The notes beneath the pieces were generated by a model, which saw nothing but the letters and a program-made list of their open reading frames with translations, searched no databases and was not told the DNA's origin. Shown piece after piece: positions 8,002 through 15,780 of a DNA stretch of 21,965 nt. This DNA comes from a virus. The DNA is taken from positions 1 through 21,965 of the IMG/VR virus record IMGVR_UViG_3300027759_000473; one strand, given 5' to 3'. How positions within the stretch are numbered: position 1 is the stretch's first letter; the number at the start of each line of letters is the position of its first letter. The position numbers and the translations under genes were made by a program.

Positions 8002-10296
8002 TTAAGATCCGCTAACACATGTTGATGGGAATGAACGAGAAGCTCCAGGCCATACAATTCGAACTGCTCCAGATCCACCCGAGCCTCCTGTATAGGTGTT
8101 GTAGTTTGATCCACCGCCGCCGCCGCCAAAATTTCCACCAGGAGCGTTGATAGCCTGTTCAACTGAGTATCCTCCGTTTTGGCCATCGCTTCCACCTCTA
8201 CCATATGTACGAACAAGCTGTTGACCGGAACAGTTATAAAAACTAGCTAATGCTTGTCCGCCACTACAGCCTTGACCGAATAAGCCTACACCACCGCCTC
8301 CAGCGCCTCGTGAACCACTAGTGGCACCACCGCCACCGGCACCGCCTGTACCTGCAGCTCCTGTATTGCGTGAACTTCGACCACCATCACCTCCAGTACC
8401 GGCATAACCACCAGCACCACCGCCTCCACCACCACAGTTACCAGGGTTTGAAACACCTGTAGCACCACCAGAACCACCGTTGCCGCCTCCAGTACCTGCG
8501 TAAGTACCTGCAGCTCCTTTAGCGGATTGTGCTGTACCAGGTTGAGTAGGAACACTACCATTACCACCTCCACCACCTTTTACAACAGATCTAGAACAAA
8601 AATAACTATCACCATTAGTATCTCCAGCGTTAGCAGCACCGACCCTGACAGTATAAAATGCACCACCAGTTATAGCTTGGTTATTTTTATAACCTAAGCC
8701 GCCACCGCCACCGCCACCGCCACCGTAACCATTACAGCAGTTAGCTAATGTGGTACCACCGCCTCGGCCACCACCACCAACGGCCACAATTGATACGGAT
8801 GTTTGACCGGTAGGAGCAACCCAGGTATAACAACCTGTAGTAGAATATGTTACCTCACCCCATGTAGTATTATTTGCTGCTACACAGGTTGAGGGGAATT
8901 GACGTGAAGTACCCGGCCAGACGATACGTAAAACACCTTTACCACCGTTTCCACCTTGACCGCCTACATTATTACATCCTGTATTTGAAAAGTAGCCACC
9001 TCCACCCCCGTGATCTCCTCCCGTACTTTGATTTGCAGAGCCCGAAAGACCTCCACCACCACTAATACCACCTGAACCACCTCCACCCCCGTTATAACCA
9101 GACGCGCCAGCCCCGTTGCAACCTAAACCGTAAATACCAACACCGCCTCCTCCAGGCGCATTACCGCCAGCACCGCCGCCGGCACCTCCTGTACCTGAAG
9201 TACCCGTACCACATGATGAGACACCACCTGCTCCTGAATAACCACCTGCTCCTGAACCACCGTTAGTGCCTCCACCGCCTCCGGCACCACCGTTACCGCC
9301 GCCATCACCTGTAAATGCTCCACCGGCTCCGCCTGATGAAACGCCAGTTTTACCACCAAAACCAATAACTGTAGAAGTATTAAACGATGTATTTCCTCCG
9401 TTGATACCGTCTTGAAGACCACCCGCGCCTACTACAACTGCATAAGAGGTACCAGGAACAACAGTGAAATTGTTCTTGTAGCCTAGACCACCACCTGATC
9501 CAGGGCGACCGGCTCCTCCTCCTGCGCCTCCTCCACCAACAGCTACCACAGATACTGAGGTAACCCCTGTAGGTGCAACCCAGTTATATGAACCAGGGAC
9601 TCTGTATACTGCAGCGCCAATATTCTGAGCTTCAATACTATTAGATGCCGCGCTGGCCGCGCTTGTACCAATTGCGTTGGTAGCTGTAACAGTAAATGTG
9701 TATGAAGTACCAGCTGTCAACCCGCTCACTGTGATTGTTCCTGAACCAGCCTGGCTCAATGTACCAGTAACACTACCTGGTGATGAAGTCGCTGTATAAG
9801 ATGTAATCGTTGAGCCGCCGTTGCTTGCAGGAGCAGTGAATGGTACAGATGCTGTAGTACCCGATACAGTTGCAGTACCTATTGTAGGTGCACCTGGTAC
9901 ATTAGCCGTTGATACACTGTTTGATGCTGCACTTGAACCACCTGATCCTGCACCATTGGTTGCAGTCACTGTAAATGTATACGTAGTATTTGCTGATAAA
10001 CCTGTCACACTGACTGGAGACGTTGTATTTGAAGCTGTAATTCCTCCTGGTGAAGAGGTTGCTTGGAAACTTGTAATTGCCGCGCTACCTATATTTGTAG
10101 GTGCAGTAAAAGTAACACTTGCTGTTAATACAGAAATATTAGCAGTACCAATTGTAGGTGCACCTGGGCTTGTAGGCCAGATGCCTTGTTTGGTAAGGTT
10201 AGCTGCATCTTCAAGTGTCCAGACACCCTTAGCTGATGTAGCTGTAGGTGCTGAAGGATTACTGGTGATTACTCCACCGGGATATTTTTTACTCAT
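8002..10296 (-). CDS. FN3 and glycine-rich adhesin-like tail protein (764 aa)
   Basis: Probable receptor-binding or decorative tail fibre protein. Order: an N-terminal tether (residues 1-43) with a GVWT...WP motif; two fibronectin-III-like domains (about 44-128 and 134-221), each opening with PGAPTIGTA and closing with a TYTFTV-type strand and SAASNS; then two glycine-rich domains (about 228-470 and 484-761). Each glycine-rich domain starts with a W-V-A-P-T-G strand and VSVVAVGGGG-type core, passes LGYKNN, and ends with RIVWPG followed by FPSTC. Long G-G-G runs recall polyglycine-II adhesin tips such as gp38 of T2-like phages; that comparison is inference. Twelve Cys all lie after residue 360. 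The start follows the preceding chaperone stop by 3 bases with only a weak AAGG site. Confidence 0.85.
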   Translation of the reverse strand: MSKKYPGGVITSNPSAPTATSAKGVWTLEDAANLTKQGIWPTSPGAPTIGTANISVLTASVTFTAPTNIGSAAITSFQATSSPGGITASNTTSPVSVTGLSANTTYTFTVTATNGAGSGGSSAASNSVSTANVPGAPTIGTATVSGTTASVPFTAPASNGGSTITSYTATSSPGSVTGTLSQAGSGTITVSGLTAGTSYTFTVTATNAIGTSAASAASNSIEAQNIGAAVYRVPGSYNWVAPTGVTSVSVVAVGGGGAGGGAGRPGSGGGLGYKNNFTVVPGTSYAVVVGAGGLQDGINGGNTSFNTSTVIGFGGKTGVSSGGAGGAFTGDGGGNGGAGGGGGTNGGSGAGGYSGAGGVSSCGTGTSGTGGAGGGAGGNAPGGGGVGIYGLGCNGAGASGYNGGGGGSGGISGGGGLSGSANQSTGGDHGGGGGYFSNTGCNNVGGQGGNGGKGVLRIVWPGTSRQFPSTCVAANNTTWGEVTYSTTGCYTWVAPTGQTSVSIVAVGGGGRGGGTTLANCCNGYGGGGGGGGGLGYKNNQAITGGAFYTVRVGAANAGDTNGDSYFCSRSVVKGGGGGNGSVPTQPGTAQSAKGAAGTYAGTGGGNGGSGGATGVSNPGNCGGGGGGAGGYAGTGGDGGRSSRNTGAAGTGGAGGGGATSGSRGAGGGGVGLFGQGCSGGQALASFYNCSGQQLVRTYGRGGSDGQNGGYSVEQAINAPGGNFGGGGGGSNYNTYTGGSGGSGAVRIVWPGASRSFPSTCVSGS
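9869..9897. repeat. 29-bp exact repeat, copy 1 (FN3 start)
   Basis: This stretch, encoding the APTIGTA opening of the second FN3-like domain of the 764-residue protein, is identical to 12927-12955 in the 745-residue gene. Near matches occur around 10141-10168 and 14020-14043. The identity at DNA level, where protein-level constraint would allow synonymous change, points to recent exchange or duplication. Confidence 0.85.
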
Positions 10297-10299
10297 AAC

Positions 10300-10782
10300 T
10301 TACGCCTTAACTGGCCATTCAATAACCCATGGGAATAACGGTTGTGAAGGTACATCACGTAGGGCTTGACGGTATGTTGTCCAAGATGCAGATACACTGT
10401 CAGCAATATCTTTGGCTTGAGTCCAATCAGTCTTGGCTAATAATTCATCTCGAGTTTGACGAACTCTGACTGCTTGCTCAGCATCTTTTCTAGCTTTATA
10501 AGCAACCATTTGTTGGGCAGCTGTACCTTCATCATTGTCTGTAAAAACCGGGCCAATTGAGTATTTTGTATACCACTTACCATGAACTTCTTCTACACCG
10601 GTATAATAACTATATTCGTATGGAGGAGTCGGTGTACCCTGGGGACCTTAAAATACAACATCAGCACCATTAGCATTTAGCCACACTTCAGTCAACATAT
10701 CTGGTAGTTGTAAATTAGAATATGTTCGACGAAATTCATCGACATACATTGCCTGTCCAGTTTCTCTAATTCTTATTTGCAT
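10300..10782 (-). pseudogene. Tail assembly chaperone gene interrupted by an in-frame TAA
   Basis: An ATG at 10782 with a good AAGGA site opens MQIRIRETGQAMYVDEFRRT, but the frame meets TAA at 10650-10648 after 41 codons (ending NGADVVF). The same frame continues open (GPQGTPTPPYEYSYYTG, then VHGKWYTKYSIGPVFTD) to a stop at 10300-10302. The C-terminal part, TRDELLAKTDWTQ then WTTYRQALRDVPSQPLFPW and EWPVKA, is the hallmark of phage tail assembly chaperones of the Phage_tail_APC type. Without the stop the protein would have 160 residues. A single base change at 10650 would restore Glu (GAA) or Gln (CAA). It could be a true nonsense mutation, a sequencing error, or re-initiation at ATG 10509 giving a 69-residue C-terminal product, though no ribosome site lies close to that ATG. 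It sits among the fibre genes it would serve. Confidence 0.85.
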
Positions 10783-10792
10783 TTTTTATTCC

Positions 10793-13030
10793 TTAAGCTA
10801 TCGCTAAAAATATGTATGTTCCGCCAGATGCATTGATAGCAGCTGGGGCAGTTGAACTTAACTCAAAGCCTGTTGCGGCTGCGTCAATGTAATCGGTATT
10901 GGTTACTTCAGCGGCTGTGCTGTTGAGCAGCAGGTAGGGGTCATTACCAGCAATAATTCCTCTGGTGGTATCCCAGACGTACCAGTCACCCGTTGAGTCT
11001 GCGCGCTTAATGAGAACAAACCTCGCCCCTGCTGTAAAGCCACAGTTGATGGTCTGGGTTGTGCCGTTGCCTGTGTAGCTACCTACTTTGGATACGCCAG
11101 CGCAGGTTGCAAATAGGTACATTACATATCTAGCACCGCTTTGATTAATAGACGCAACATTTCCATCAACGTTAACAATTGTGCTAGTAAATGCACTACC
11201 AAAAAAAGAAGCATTACTTGCAACTGCGGCACTGTCATTTAATACAAGATATTTGCCTGTACCTAAAATACCTGTAGCTCCAACAATCCAGCTTTGACTT
11301 GCCCCTGTTCTATTTTTAATAATTACTAATTCAGGGACGACACCAAGATTATGCGACAGGTCTTGATAAGAGTTTGCCCCTGCATAGGCGACTACGTCCA
11401 TAAACGATGGCGCGCGAGCAAAACTATAGCTTACTAAATTACCTGAGCCACCCCAAGAACTGGCAATTGAAAACCCTGTTTGCTTATCCCAAGACCAACC
11501 TGACCCAATACTTCCCCCACTTGATTCGCTAGAGTCAGAATACGCAAGCATTCCCCTTTGAGTAAGAGCGCTAGCAAGTAATCCAATATTGGTAGTTTTT
11601 CTTTGAGCAAGAAGTGCTTCACCTTTAAAATCGGAGGTTATCGTTAAGGGGAACGAAGCACTTGAATCGGCAACAGCAAACACCTTAGTCGCATCTGTAG
11701 GCACTTTCATCGGACCACGGCGTATGGCTACGTACAGGAATGTGCTACCTGAATCATTAGGATATCCCACTCCTGACACAGCAAAACCAGTTGCTGTTGG
11801 CGATGGACCGTAGTTATTAGTTGCTTCATAGTCAGTAGTATGTGGGTTAAGTTCATTATATAAACTTGAACCATCGCTTTCTCGCCATGCTCCTCGATAC
11901 ATATCTGCAATAGCCCATTTACCAACTTGATTTATTGTCTTAATCATCACCCATTGCGGCTCAAAGCCAAGCGTTACCTGATTTGGCGTGGTTGTCCCGC
12001 CAGTACCTGAATAAGTCCCACAGCTAACCACACTATCTGTACCAGACAGGCCAAAGCCTCCTGCGTTGTGGGCGAATAAGTAGGCTACATAGGTACGACC
12101 AGCCACGTTAGCGTTATCGCCAACTGTAAAAACTGTGCTTGTTGGGGCGACACCGCCAGAATTACCCCAGTTTTGACCACTAGTAGCTGCAGCTGTACTG
12201 TTTAAAACAATATACGAATTTGTAGCTGCCAAAGAGCGATGGTAAACAAACCAATCTTGTACATTGCTAGTGCATTTAACTATTAAACAGCCGGGTATTG
12301 ACCCAAGGCTATGAGAGATTTGTCGGCTTAACGCATCATTTCCCGTATAAGTCACAATATCAAAGAACTTGGCTTGCTTGCGGAATGTCCACGATACGTG
12401 CTGTTTTGTTGATGCGTTTAATTCTCCATCAGTACCAATTGAAAAACCTGATGTAGTGAAAGCACTAACTCGCCCTGCATCATTTACTTCGGCGTCAGTA
12501 CCACTAGTTCTTAATGCTTTGGTTGCTCCTCTTGCACTATCAACCAATACATGAGGTTCAGCAGTGCTGCTTCTCTTTTTAATCCAAACCAACCCACCAT
12601 TAGTAGATAAATCAATATTATTTGTAATAGTCTGTGCTGAACCTGTACCAGTATAAAGATACGTGCTGAATACATCTTCTATATAATCAGCAGGGGTTAC
12701 ACTGTTAGAGGCAGCACTCGAAGGACCTGTACCCGATGCATTAATGGCTCTTACTGTGAATGTATAAGCTGTACCAACAGTTAAACCAGAAACAGTAACT
12801 GGAGATGAAGCACCTGTACCAGTTAACCCTCCAGGACTTGAGGTAACGATATACCCTGTTATAGTTGCAGGAAAGCCCGATGAGCTAGGAGCTGTGAAGG
12901 TAACAGATGCTGTAGTTCCAGATACTGTTGCAGTACCTATTGTAGGTGCACCTGGAAATGTAGGCCATGTGCTTGCGCCTTTTGCTTGATATTGCTGGCT
13001 AGCTGTCCAAAGTCCTGAAAAATTAGGCAT
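10793..13030 (-). CDS. FN3 plus six-module tail fibre-like protein (745 aa)
   Basis: Probable tail fibre or adhesin. Order: a short tether with GLWT...WP (residues 7-23), one FN3-like domain (about 26-112, APTIGTATVSGTTASVTFTA to SAASNS), then six modules of roughly 100 residues at about 122-218, 224-320, 337-438, 444-538, 545-640 and 649-745. Modules share a Y-T-G-N/T-G opening, a P-x-hydrophobic-V-x-I-K strand, a W with V/A and D/Y-x-x-R-G, a Y-L-x-L-N-S/D-x-A-A strand, a T-G-F stretch and a closing Y-x-x-Y-L/A-F/I-A strand. I recall such repeats from phage fibre proteins of unassigned (DUF) type. The start overlaps the preceding stop as TAATG. By eye the module region is less AT-rich than the terminase-neck genes, suggesting separate origin of the C-terminal part. 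Confidence 0.82.
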   Translation of the reverse strand: MPNFSGLWTASQQYQAKGASTWPTFPGAPTIGTATVSGTTASVTFTAPSSSGFPATITGYIVTSSPGGLTGTGASSPVTVSGLTVGTAYTFTVRAINASGTGPSSAASNSVTPADYIEDVFSTYLYTGTGSAQTITNNIDLSTNGGLVWIKKRSSTAEPHVLVDSARGATKALRTSGTDAEVNDAGRVSAFTTSGFSIGTDGELNASTKQHVSWTFRKQAKFFDIVTYTGNDALSRQISHSLGSIPGCLIVKCTSNVQDWFVYHRSLAATNSYIVLNSTAAATSGQNWGNSGGVAPTSTVFTVGDNANVAGRTYVAYLFAHNAGGFGLSGTDSVVSCGTYSGTGGTTTPNQVTLGFEPQWVMIKTINQVGKWAIADMYRGAWRESDGSSLYNELNPHTTDYEATNNYGPSPTATGFAVSGVGYPNDSGSTFLYVAIRRGPMKVPTDATKVFAVADSSASFPLTITSDFKGEALLAQRKTTNIGLLASALTQRGMLAYSDSSESSGGSIGSGWSWDKQTGFSIASSWGGSGNLVSYSFARAPSFMDVVAYAGANSYQDLSHNLGVVPELVIIKNRTGASQSWIVGATGILGTGKYLVLNDSAAVASNASFFGSAFTSTIVNVDGNVASINQSGARYVMYLFATCAGVSKVGSYTGNGTTQTINCGFTAGARFVLIKRADSTGDWYVWDTTRGIIAGNDPYLLLNSTAAEVTNTDYIDAAATGFELSSTAPAAINASGGTYIFLAIA
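12927..12955. repeat. 29-bp exact repeat, copy 2 (FN3 start)
   Basis: Identical to 9869-9897; encodes the opening strand of the FN3-like domain in the 745-residue protein. A further 14-base exact match lies just beside both copies (ACAGATGCTGTAGT on the plus strand). Confidence 0.85.
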
Positions 13031-14103
13031 TATAAATCCCCTGTATTAGTTGATGGGAATGAGCGTGTGTTACCTGGCCAAATAATTCGGACTGCACCTC
13101 CTGCACCTGGAGAATCTGCAGCACCTGTTCCGCCGCCGTATGCGCCACCTGCTGATGTAGAGGTACCACCAACACCACCAGAACCACCACCTCCTCGGGT
13201 TCTTACCCCACCGGCTGCTCCATTGGATCCTGCTCCGAGAATACCTACACCACCGCCACCCCCGGCATTACCTGCACAGCCGTTATTACCGCCTCCGCCT
13301 CCTGCACCTCCTGAACCTGCTGTAGCAGCGCTGCCCCCAGCACAAGGAAATGCCCCATTACCACCATTACCAGAATAACCTCCGGCGCCACCACCACCAG
13401 CGTACCCTCCATTGCTATAACCACCGGTACCGCCATTACCACCACCATCCCCAGTACCACCGCTACCACCTGATGTAGGGGTACCACTAGCAGAACCACC
13501 AGAAGAACCACCACCATAAGCAACAACTGTTGTGGTGTTAAATGTAGACACACCACCGTTAACTGTAGGGCTTGCTGTACCACCAGCGCCAACCACTACC
13601 GCGTATGTATTACCAGGTACCACTGTAATATTGTTTTTATAACGTAACTCTCCACCAGCACCACCTCTACCGTAACCAGCACCACCTGCGCCTACAGCAA
13701 CAACTGATACTGAAGTAACTCCGGTAGGAGCAACCCAAGAATAAGAACCAGAAGTTGTGTATGCTTGTTGCCCGCTAATTGAAGCAGTAGCGCTATTAGA
13801 AGCTAAACTTGAAGGACCTGGGCCATATGCGTTGGAAGCTTCAGCCTTAAATGTATAAGAAGACCCTGTAGTAAGACCACTTACCACCAGAGTATTAGAG
13901 GCACCTATTTTTGTAAACGCACCACAGCTGGAATAAACTTTATAAGAAGATATAGCCCCACCACCCACACAAGCAGGCGCGGTGAATGTTACAGATACAC
14001 AACTATTTCCGCCTGCTGTAGCAGTACCAATTGTAGGTGCATTTGGTACTTTCAGGGCGTTATAACCCGGTAGTTTAATACCAGCTTGATAGCGGTTTGA
14101 CAT
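13030..14103 (-). CDS. FN3 and glycine-rich adhesin-like tail protein (357 aa)
   Basis: A half-size relative of the 764-residue protein. N-terminal tether MSNRYQAGIKLPGYNALKVP, one FN3-like domain (about 20-107, APTIGTA to SLASNS) and one glycine-rich domain (about 114-357) that opens with SYSWVAPTGVTSVSVVAVGA, passes LRYKNNITVVPG and ends with VRIIWPGNTRSFPSTN. Five Cys are present, three of them in the FN3 domain (residues 34, 45, 60), unlike the other copies. An AGGA site precedes the ATG. Its stop is overlapped by the start of the 745-residue gene (TAATG), so the two are probably coupled. The repeat architecture suggests a surface adhesin on the tail; no receptor can be inferred. Confidence 0.83.
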   Translation of the reverse strand: MSNRYQAGIKLPGYNALKVPNAPTIGTATAGGNSCVSVTFTAPACVGGGAISSYKVYSSCGAFTKIGASNTLVVSGLTTGSSYTFKAEASNAYGPGPSSLASNSATASISGQQAYTTSGSYSWVAPTGVTSVSVVAVGAGGAGYGRGGAGGELRYKNNITVVPGNTYAVVVGAGGTASPTVNGGVSTFNTTTVVAYGGGSSGGSASGTPTSGGSGGTGDGGGNGGTGGYSNGGYAGGGGAGGYSGNGGNGAFPCAGGSAATAGSGGAGGGGGNNGCAGNAGGGGGVGILGAGSNGAAGGVRTRGGGGSGGVGGTSTSAGGAYGGGTGAADSPGAGGAVRIIWPGNTRSFPSTNTGDL

Positions 14104-14115
14104 TACTATCCTAAA

Positions 14116-14484
14116 TTAACTAATTACTTCATATGATAAGAAGATCTGTACTGCAGATGCTGTAGTAGAAACCGCCTTAATACTGGTATCTTCTTCCATG
14201 TAAAAGCCTGTAGACTTATCGGTTACGATAAGTGAGGCACCAGAAGGGATAGAGACTTGAGATACTAAGAAGGTTGCTGTACCGGTACCGGCTGCCGCTC
14301 TATTGTATTCTACGTTAGCAGTAGCGGCAGAGTTGCTGTAATTTGCAAGAACAATATTATTGATCTTGATACAGTTCCCGGAACTTGCAGCATTAACAAG
14401 CACAAGAGCGTTAGAGGTTGTTAAGGTATTACCAAAGCTTTTTGCCTGGATACTACTAACGTTGACAATATTAGGTATGGCCAT
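14116..14484 (-). CDS. Small beta-rich virion-type protein (122 aa)
   Basis: Function not established. A 122-residue protein composed of short predicted beta strands: KSFGNTLTTSNALVLVNAAS, then CIKINNIVLANYSNSAATAN, FLVSQVSIPSGASLIVTDKS and a closing VQIFLSYEVIS. Small all-beta proteins with this I-P-x-G-x-S-L-x-V pattern are common near tail fibre genes of marine phages and are likely virion surface or decoration proteins. It has its own AAGGAA ribosome site, no signal peptide or membrane segment, and lies between short fibre genes and the FN3 adhesins. Confidence 0.72.
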   Translation of the reverse strand: MAIPNIVNVSSIQAKSFGNTLTTSNALVLVNAASSGNCIKINNIVLANYSNSAATANVEYNRAAAGTGTATFLVSQVSIPSGASLIVTDKSTGFYMEEDTSIKAVSTTASAVQIFLSYEVIS

Positions 14485-14510
14485 TTAAATTTCCTTAATT
14501 AATTTATTAT

Positions 14511-14804
14511 TTATCCACCGAATACTAGTGACATAGCAATCGATTTACCGGTTGATGCACCGCCTAGGGCGTTGAGGGCAGCAGTAGCGGATGTTTGACC
14601 GGTCCCGCCATTTGCAATTGGTAAGGCTCCTGTGACGCCTGTCGTCAGAGGTAGCCCAGTAGCGTTAGTAAGCACACCAGAAGCAGGGGTACCTAATGCT
14701 GGAGTAACTAATGCTGGAGCAACTAATGTTTTATTGGATAATGTAGTAGTACTTGTCGCTGTAACAATATTTGTTGGTGTAATAATCGATGATAGTGTTG
14801 TCAT
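14511..14804 (-). CDS. Short tail fibre-like protein with GKSIA C-terminal tag (97 aa)
   Basis: A 97-residue fibre-like protein. Residues 22-60 contain [33 protein letters not shown] and TGVTG, the same unit that forms the 65-residue arrays of the large fibre. Then comes [20 protein letters not shown], a linker widespread in phage tail fibres, and the C-terminus [12 protein letters not shown], shared with two neighbouring proteins. An AGGAGG ribosome site sits at the end of the upstream gene, 7 bases of spacer away. It is too short to be a stand-alone long fibre; it may trimerise as a small appendage or be a leftover of a longer one. Confidence 0.75.
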   Translation of the reverse strand: MTTLSSIITPTNIVTATSTTTLSNKTLVAPALVTPALGTPASGVLTNATGLPLTTGVTGALPIANGGTGQTSATAALNALGGASTGKSIAMSLVFGG

Positions 14805-14811
14805 TTATTTT

Positions 14812-15021
14812 TTATCCTCCTAGGACCAGAGAGACTGCTATAGCTTTACCTAAAGTAGCAACACCAGTTAAGTTAGAACCAGATCCAGAAAACGATGCTG
14901 CTGAAATTACTCCAGAAGCCGTAACATTACCGGTAATAGTACCAGAAGCAGCAATATTGGCTACGTTGGTAATATTACGCGTATCATCAATTACTGTTGT
15001 GTTATTTATTTTTATTGGCAT
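14812..15021 (-). CDS. Very short fibre-like protein with GKAIA C-terminal tag (69 aa)
   Basis: A 69-residue protein: MPIKINNTTVIDDTRNITNV, then a run of short strands (ASGTITGNVTASGVISAASF) and SGSGSNLTGV, ending GKAIAVSLVLGG. The N-terminal half matches the stalk-like repeats at the base of many phage fibres. No strong Shine-Dalgarno site is visible before the ATG; instead a late promoter box ends only five bases upstream, so a transcript from that promoter would be nearly leaderless. Read-through transcription from the 241-residue gene could provide a normal leader. It may be a minor appendage or a donor cassette for longer fibres. Confidence 0.68.
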   Translation of the reverse strand: MPIKINNTTVIDDTRNITNVANIAASGTITGNVTASGVISAASFSGSGSNLTGVATLGKAIAVSLVLGG

Positions 15022-15026
15022 ATACT

Positions 15027-15034
15027 TATTTATA
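15027..15034 (-). promoter_or_regulatory. T4-type late promoter box abutting the 69-residue gene
   Basis: An exact TATAAATA on the coding strand in the 18-base gap between the 241-residue gene stop and the 69-residue gene start. The box ends five bases before the ATG, so the expected start site lies at about the initiation codon. Either the message is leaderless, the promoter serves the genes further down (97- and 122-residue proteins), or the match is accidental. Confidence 0.55.
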
Positions 15035-15039
15035 CTTTC

Positions 15040-15765
15040 TTAACCACCGAAAACAATGGCCATAGCAATAGATTTACCTGTTGTAACACCTGGTGTGACA
15101 GCTACGTTAGAGGCAGAAGTTATTCTACCTTGTGCATCTACAGTGAGTGACGGAATAAAGGAAGCATTACCATATGTAGCTGCAGTTACACCAGTAGGTT
15201 GTATCTGGGAAGCAATAATATTACCGGTAATTTGTATATTAGAAACACTTGCAATTTGACCACTAGTAATAAGACCGGTGATTTGCGTATTGGCAACACT
15301 AGCAATTTGTCCGCTTGTAATAAGACCAGTAATCTGCGTATTGGCGACACTAGCAATTTGTCCGCTCGTAAATAGTCCTGTAATTTGTGTATTTGATACA
15401 CTAGCAATCTGTGCACTGGTAATGAGACCAGTTATATTTGAGTTTGCTACTTGAGCGGTAACATTAGAGGCGCTAGTTATTCTACCATATGCATCTACTG
15501 TAAATACACCCTCAACTGTAGCACCACCATATGTACCAGCAGCAACACCTGAAGTAGCTAATCTTGAAACACTTAATGTACCGGATAAAATATTAGTTGC
15601 GTTAGAGGCATATGTTACTGAAGCTAATTCAGATCCCCCGGCTGTCGACCCATCGTGTACTCTGATAGTACTGTTACTGGTATTGACCGATAGCTCACCA
15701 GCAGCTCCTGTAAAGCTATTGTTTTGAGCTGTTGTCCCGCGTCTAAATTGTACTTGTGTAGGCAT
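15040..15765 (-). CDS. Tail fibre-like protein with Mtd-type N-terminus and 17-residue repeats (241 aa)
   Basis: A trimer-type fibre protein. The N-terminus (about residues 1-48, VQFRRGTTAQNNSFTGAAGE, then VNTSNSTIRVHDGST) matches the N-terminal domain shared by phage tropism determinants (Mtd) and many fibre bases. Residues 78-104 carry a TYG...FTVDAYGRITSASNV motif; 111-189 hold about 4.6 tandem copies of a 17-residue unit (ITGLITSGQIASVANTQ type); a second TYG...LTVDAQGRITSASNV motif follows, and the protein ends GKSIAMAIVFGG. The repeats probably form a beta-structured shaft. No C-type lectin domain is present, so the Mtd likeness is limited to the base. Its ribosome site is a modest CGGA. 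Confidence 0.8.
   Translation of the reverse strand: MPTQVQFRRGTTAQNNSFTGAAGELSVNTSNSTIRVHDGSTAGGSELASVTYASNATNILSGTLSVSRLATSGVAAGTYGGATVEGVFTVDAYGRITSASNVTAQVANSNITGLITSAQIASVSNTQITGLFTSGQIASVANTQITGLITSGQIASVANTQITGLITSGQIASVSNIQITGNIIASQIQPTGVTAATYGNASFIPSLTVDAQGRITSASNVAVTPGVTTGKSIAMAIVFGG
15199..15435 (-). repeat. Tandem 51-bp repeats in the 241-residue fibre gene
   Basis: About 4.6 copies of a 51-base unit encoding ITGL(I/F)TS(A/G)QIASV(A/S)N(T/I)Q. Copies two to four are close at DNA level, so the array could expand or contract by slippage or recombination and change shaft length. Confidence 0.85.
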
Positions 15766-15780
15766 TTATTTTTCCGTATA

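Noticed and set aside
9821-10369. Plus-strand open frame (182 codons) opposite the FN3 region
   Set aside because: Antisense to a clear FN3-containing gene and crossing into the chaperone gene; composition mirrors the Thr/Ser/Gly-rich protein on the other strand and no domain is recognisable.
13067-13378. Proline-rich plus-strand frame
   Set aside because: It is the reverse complement of glycine codons (GGN read as NCC), so the P/A-rich peptide is an artefact of the glycine-rich domain.
14505-14513. GATAAATA-like late promoter after the 97-residue gene
   Set aside because: It differs from TATAAATA at the first base and overlaps the stop codon of the 97-residue gene; too weak to call.
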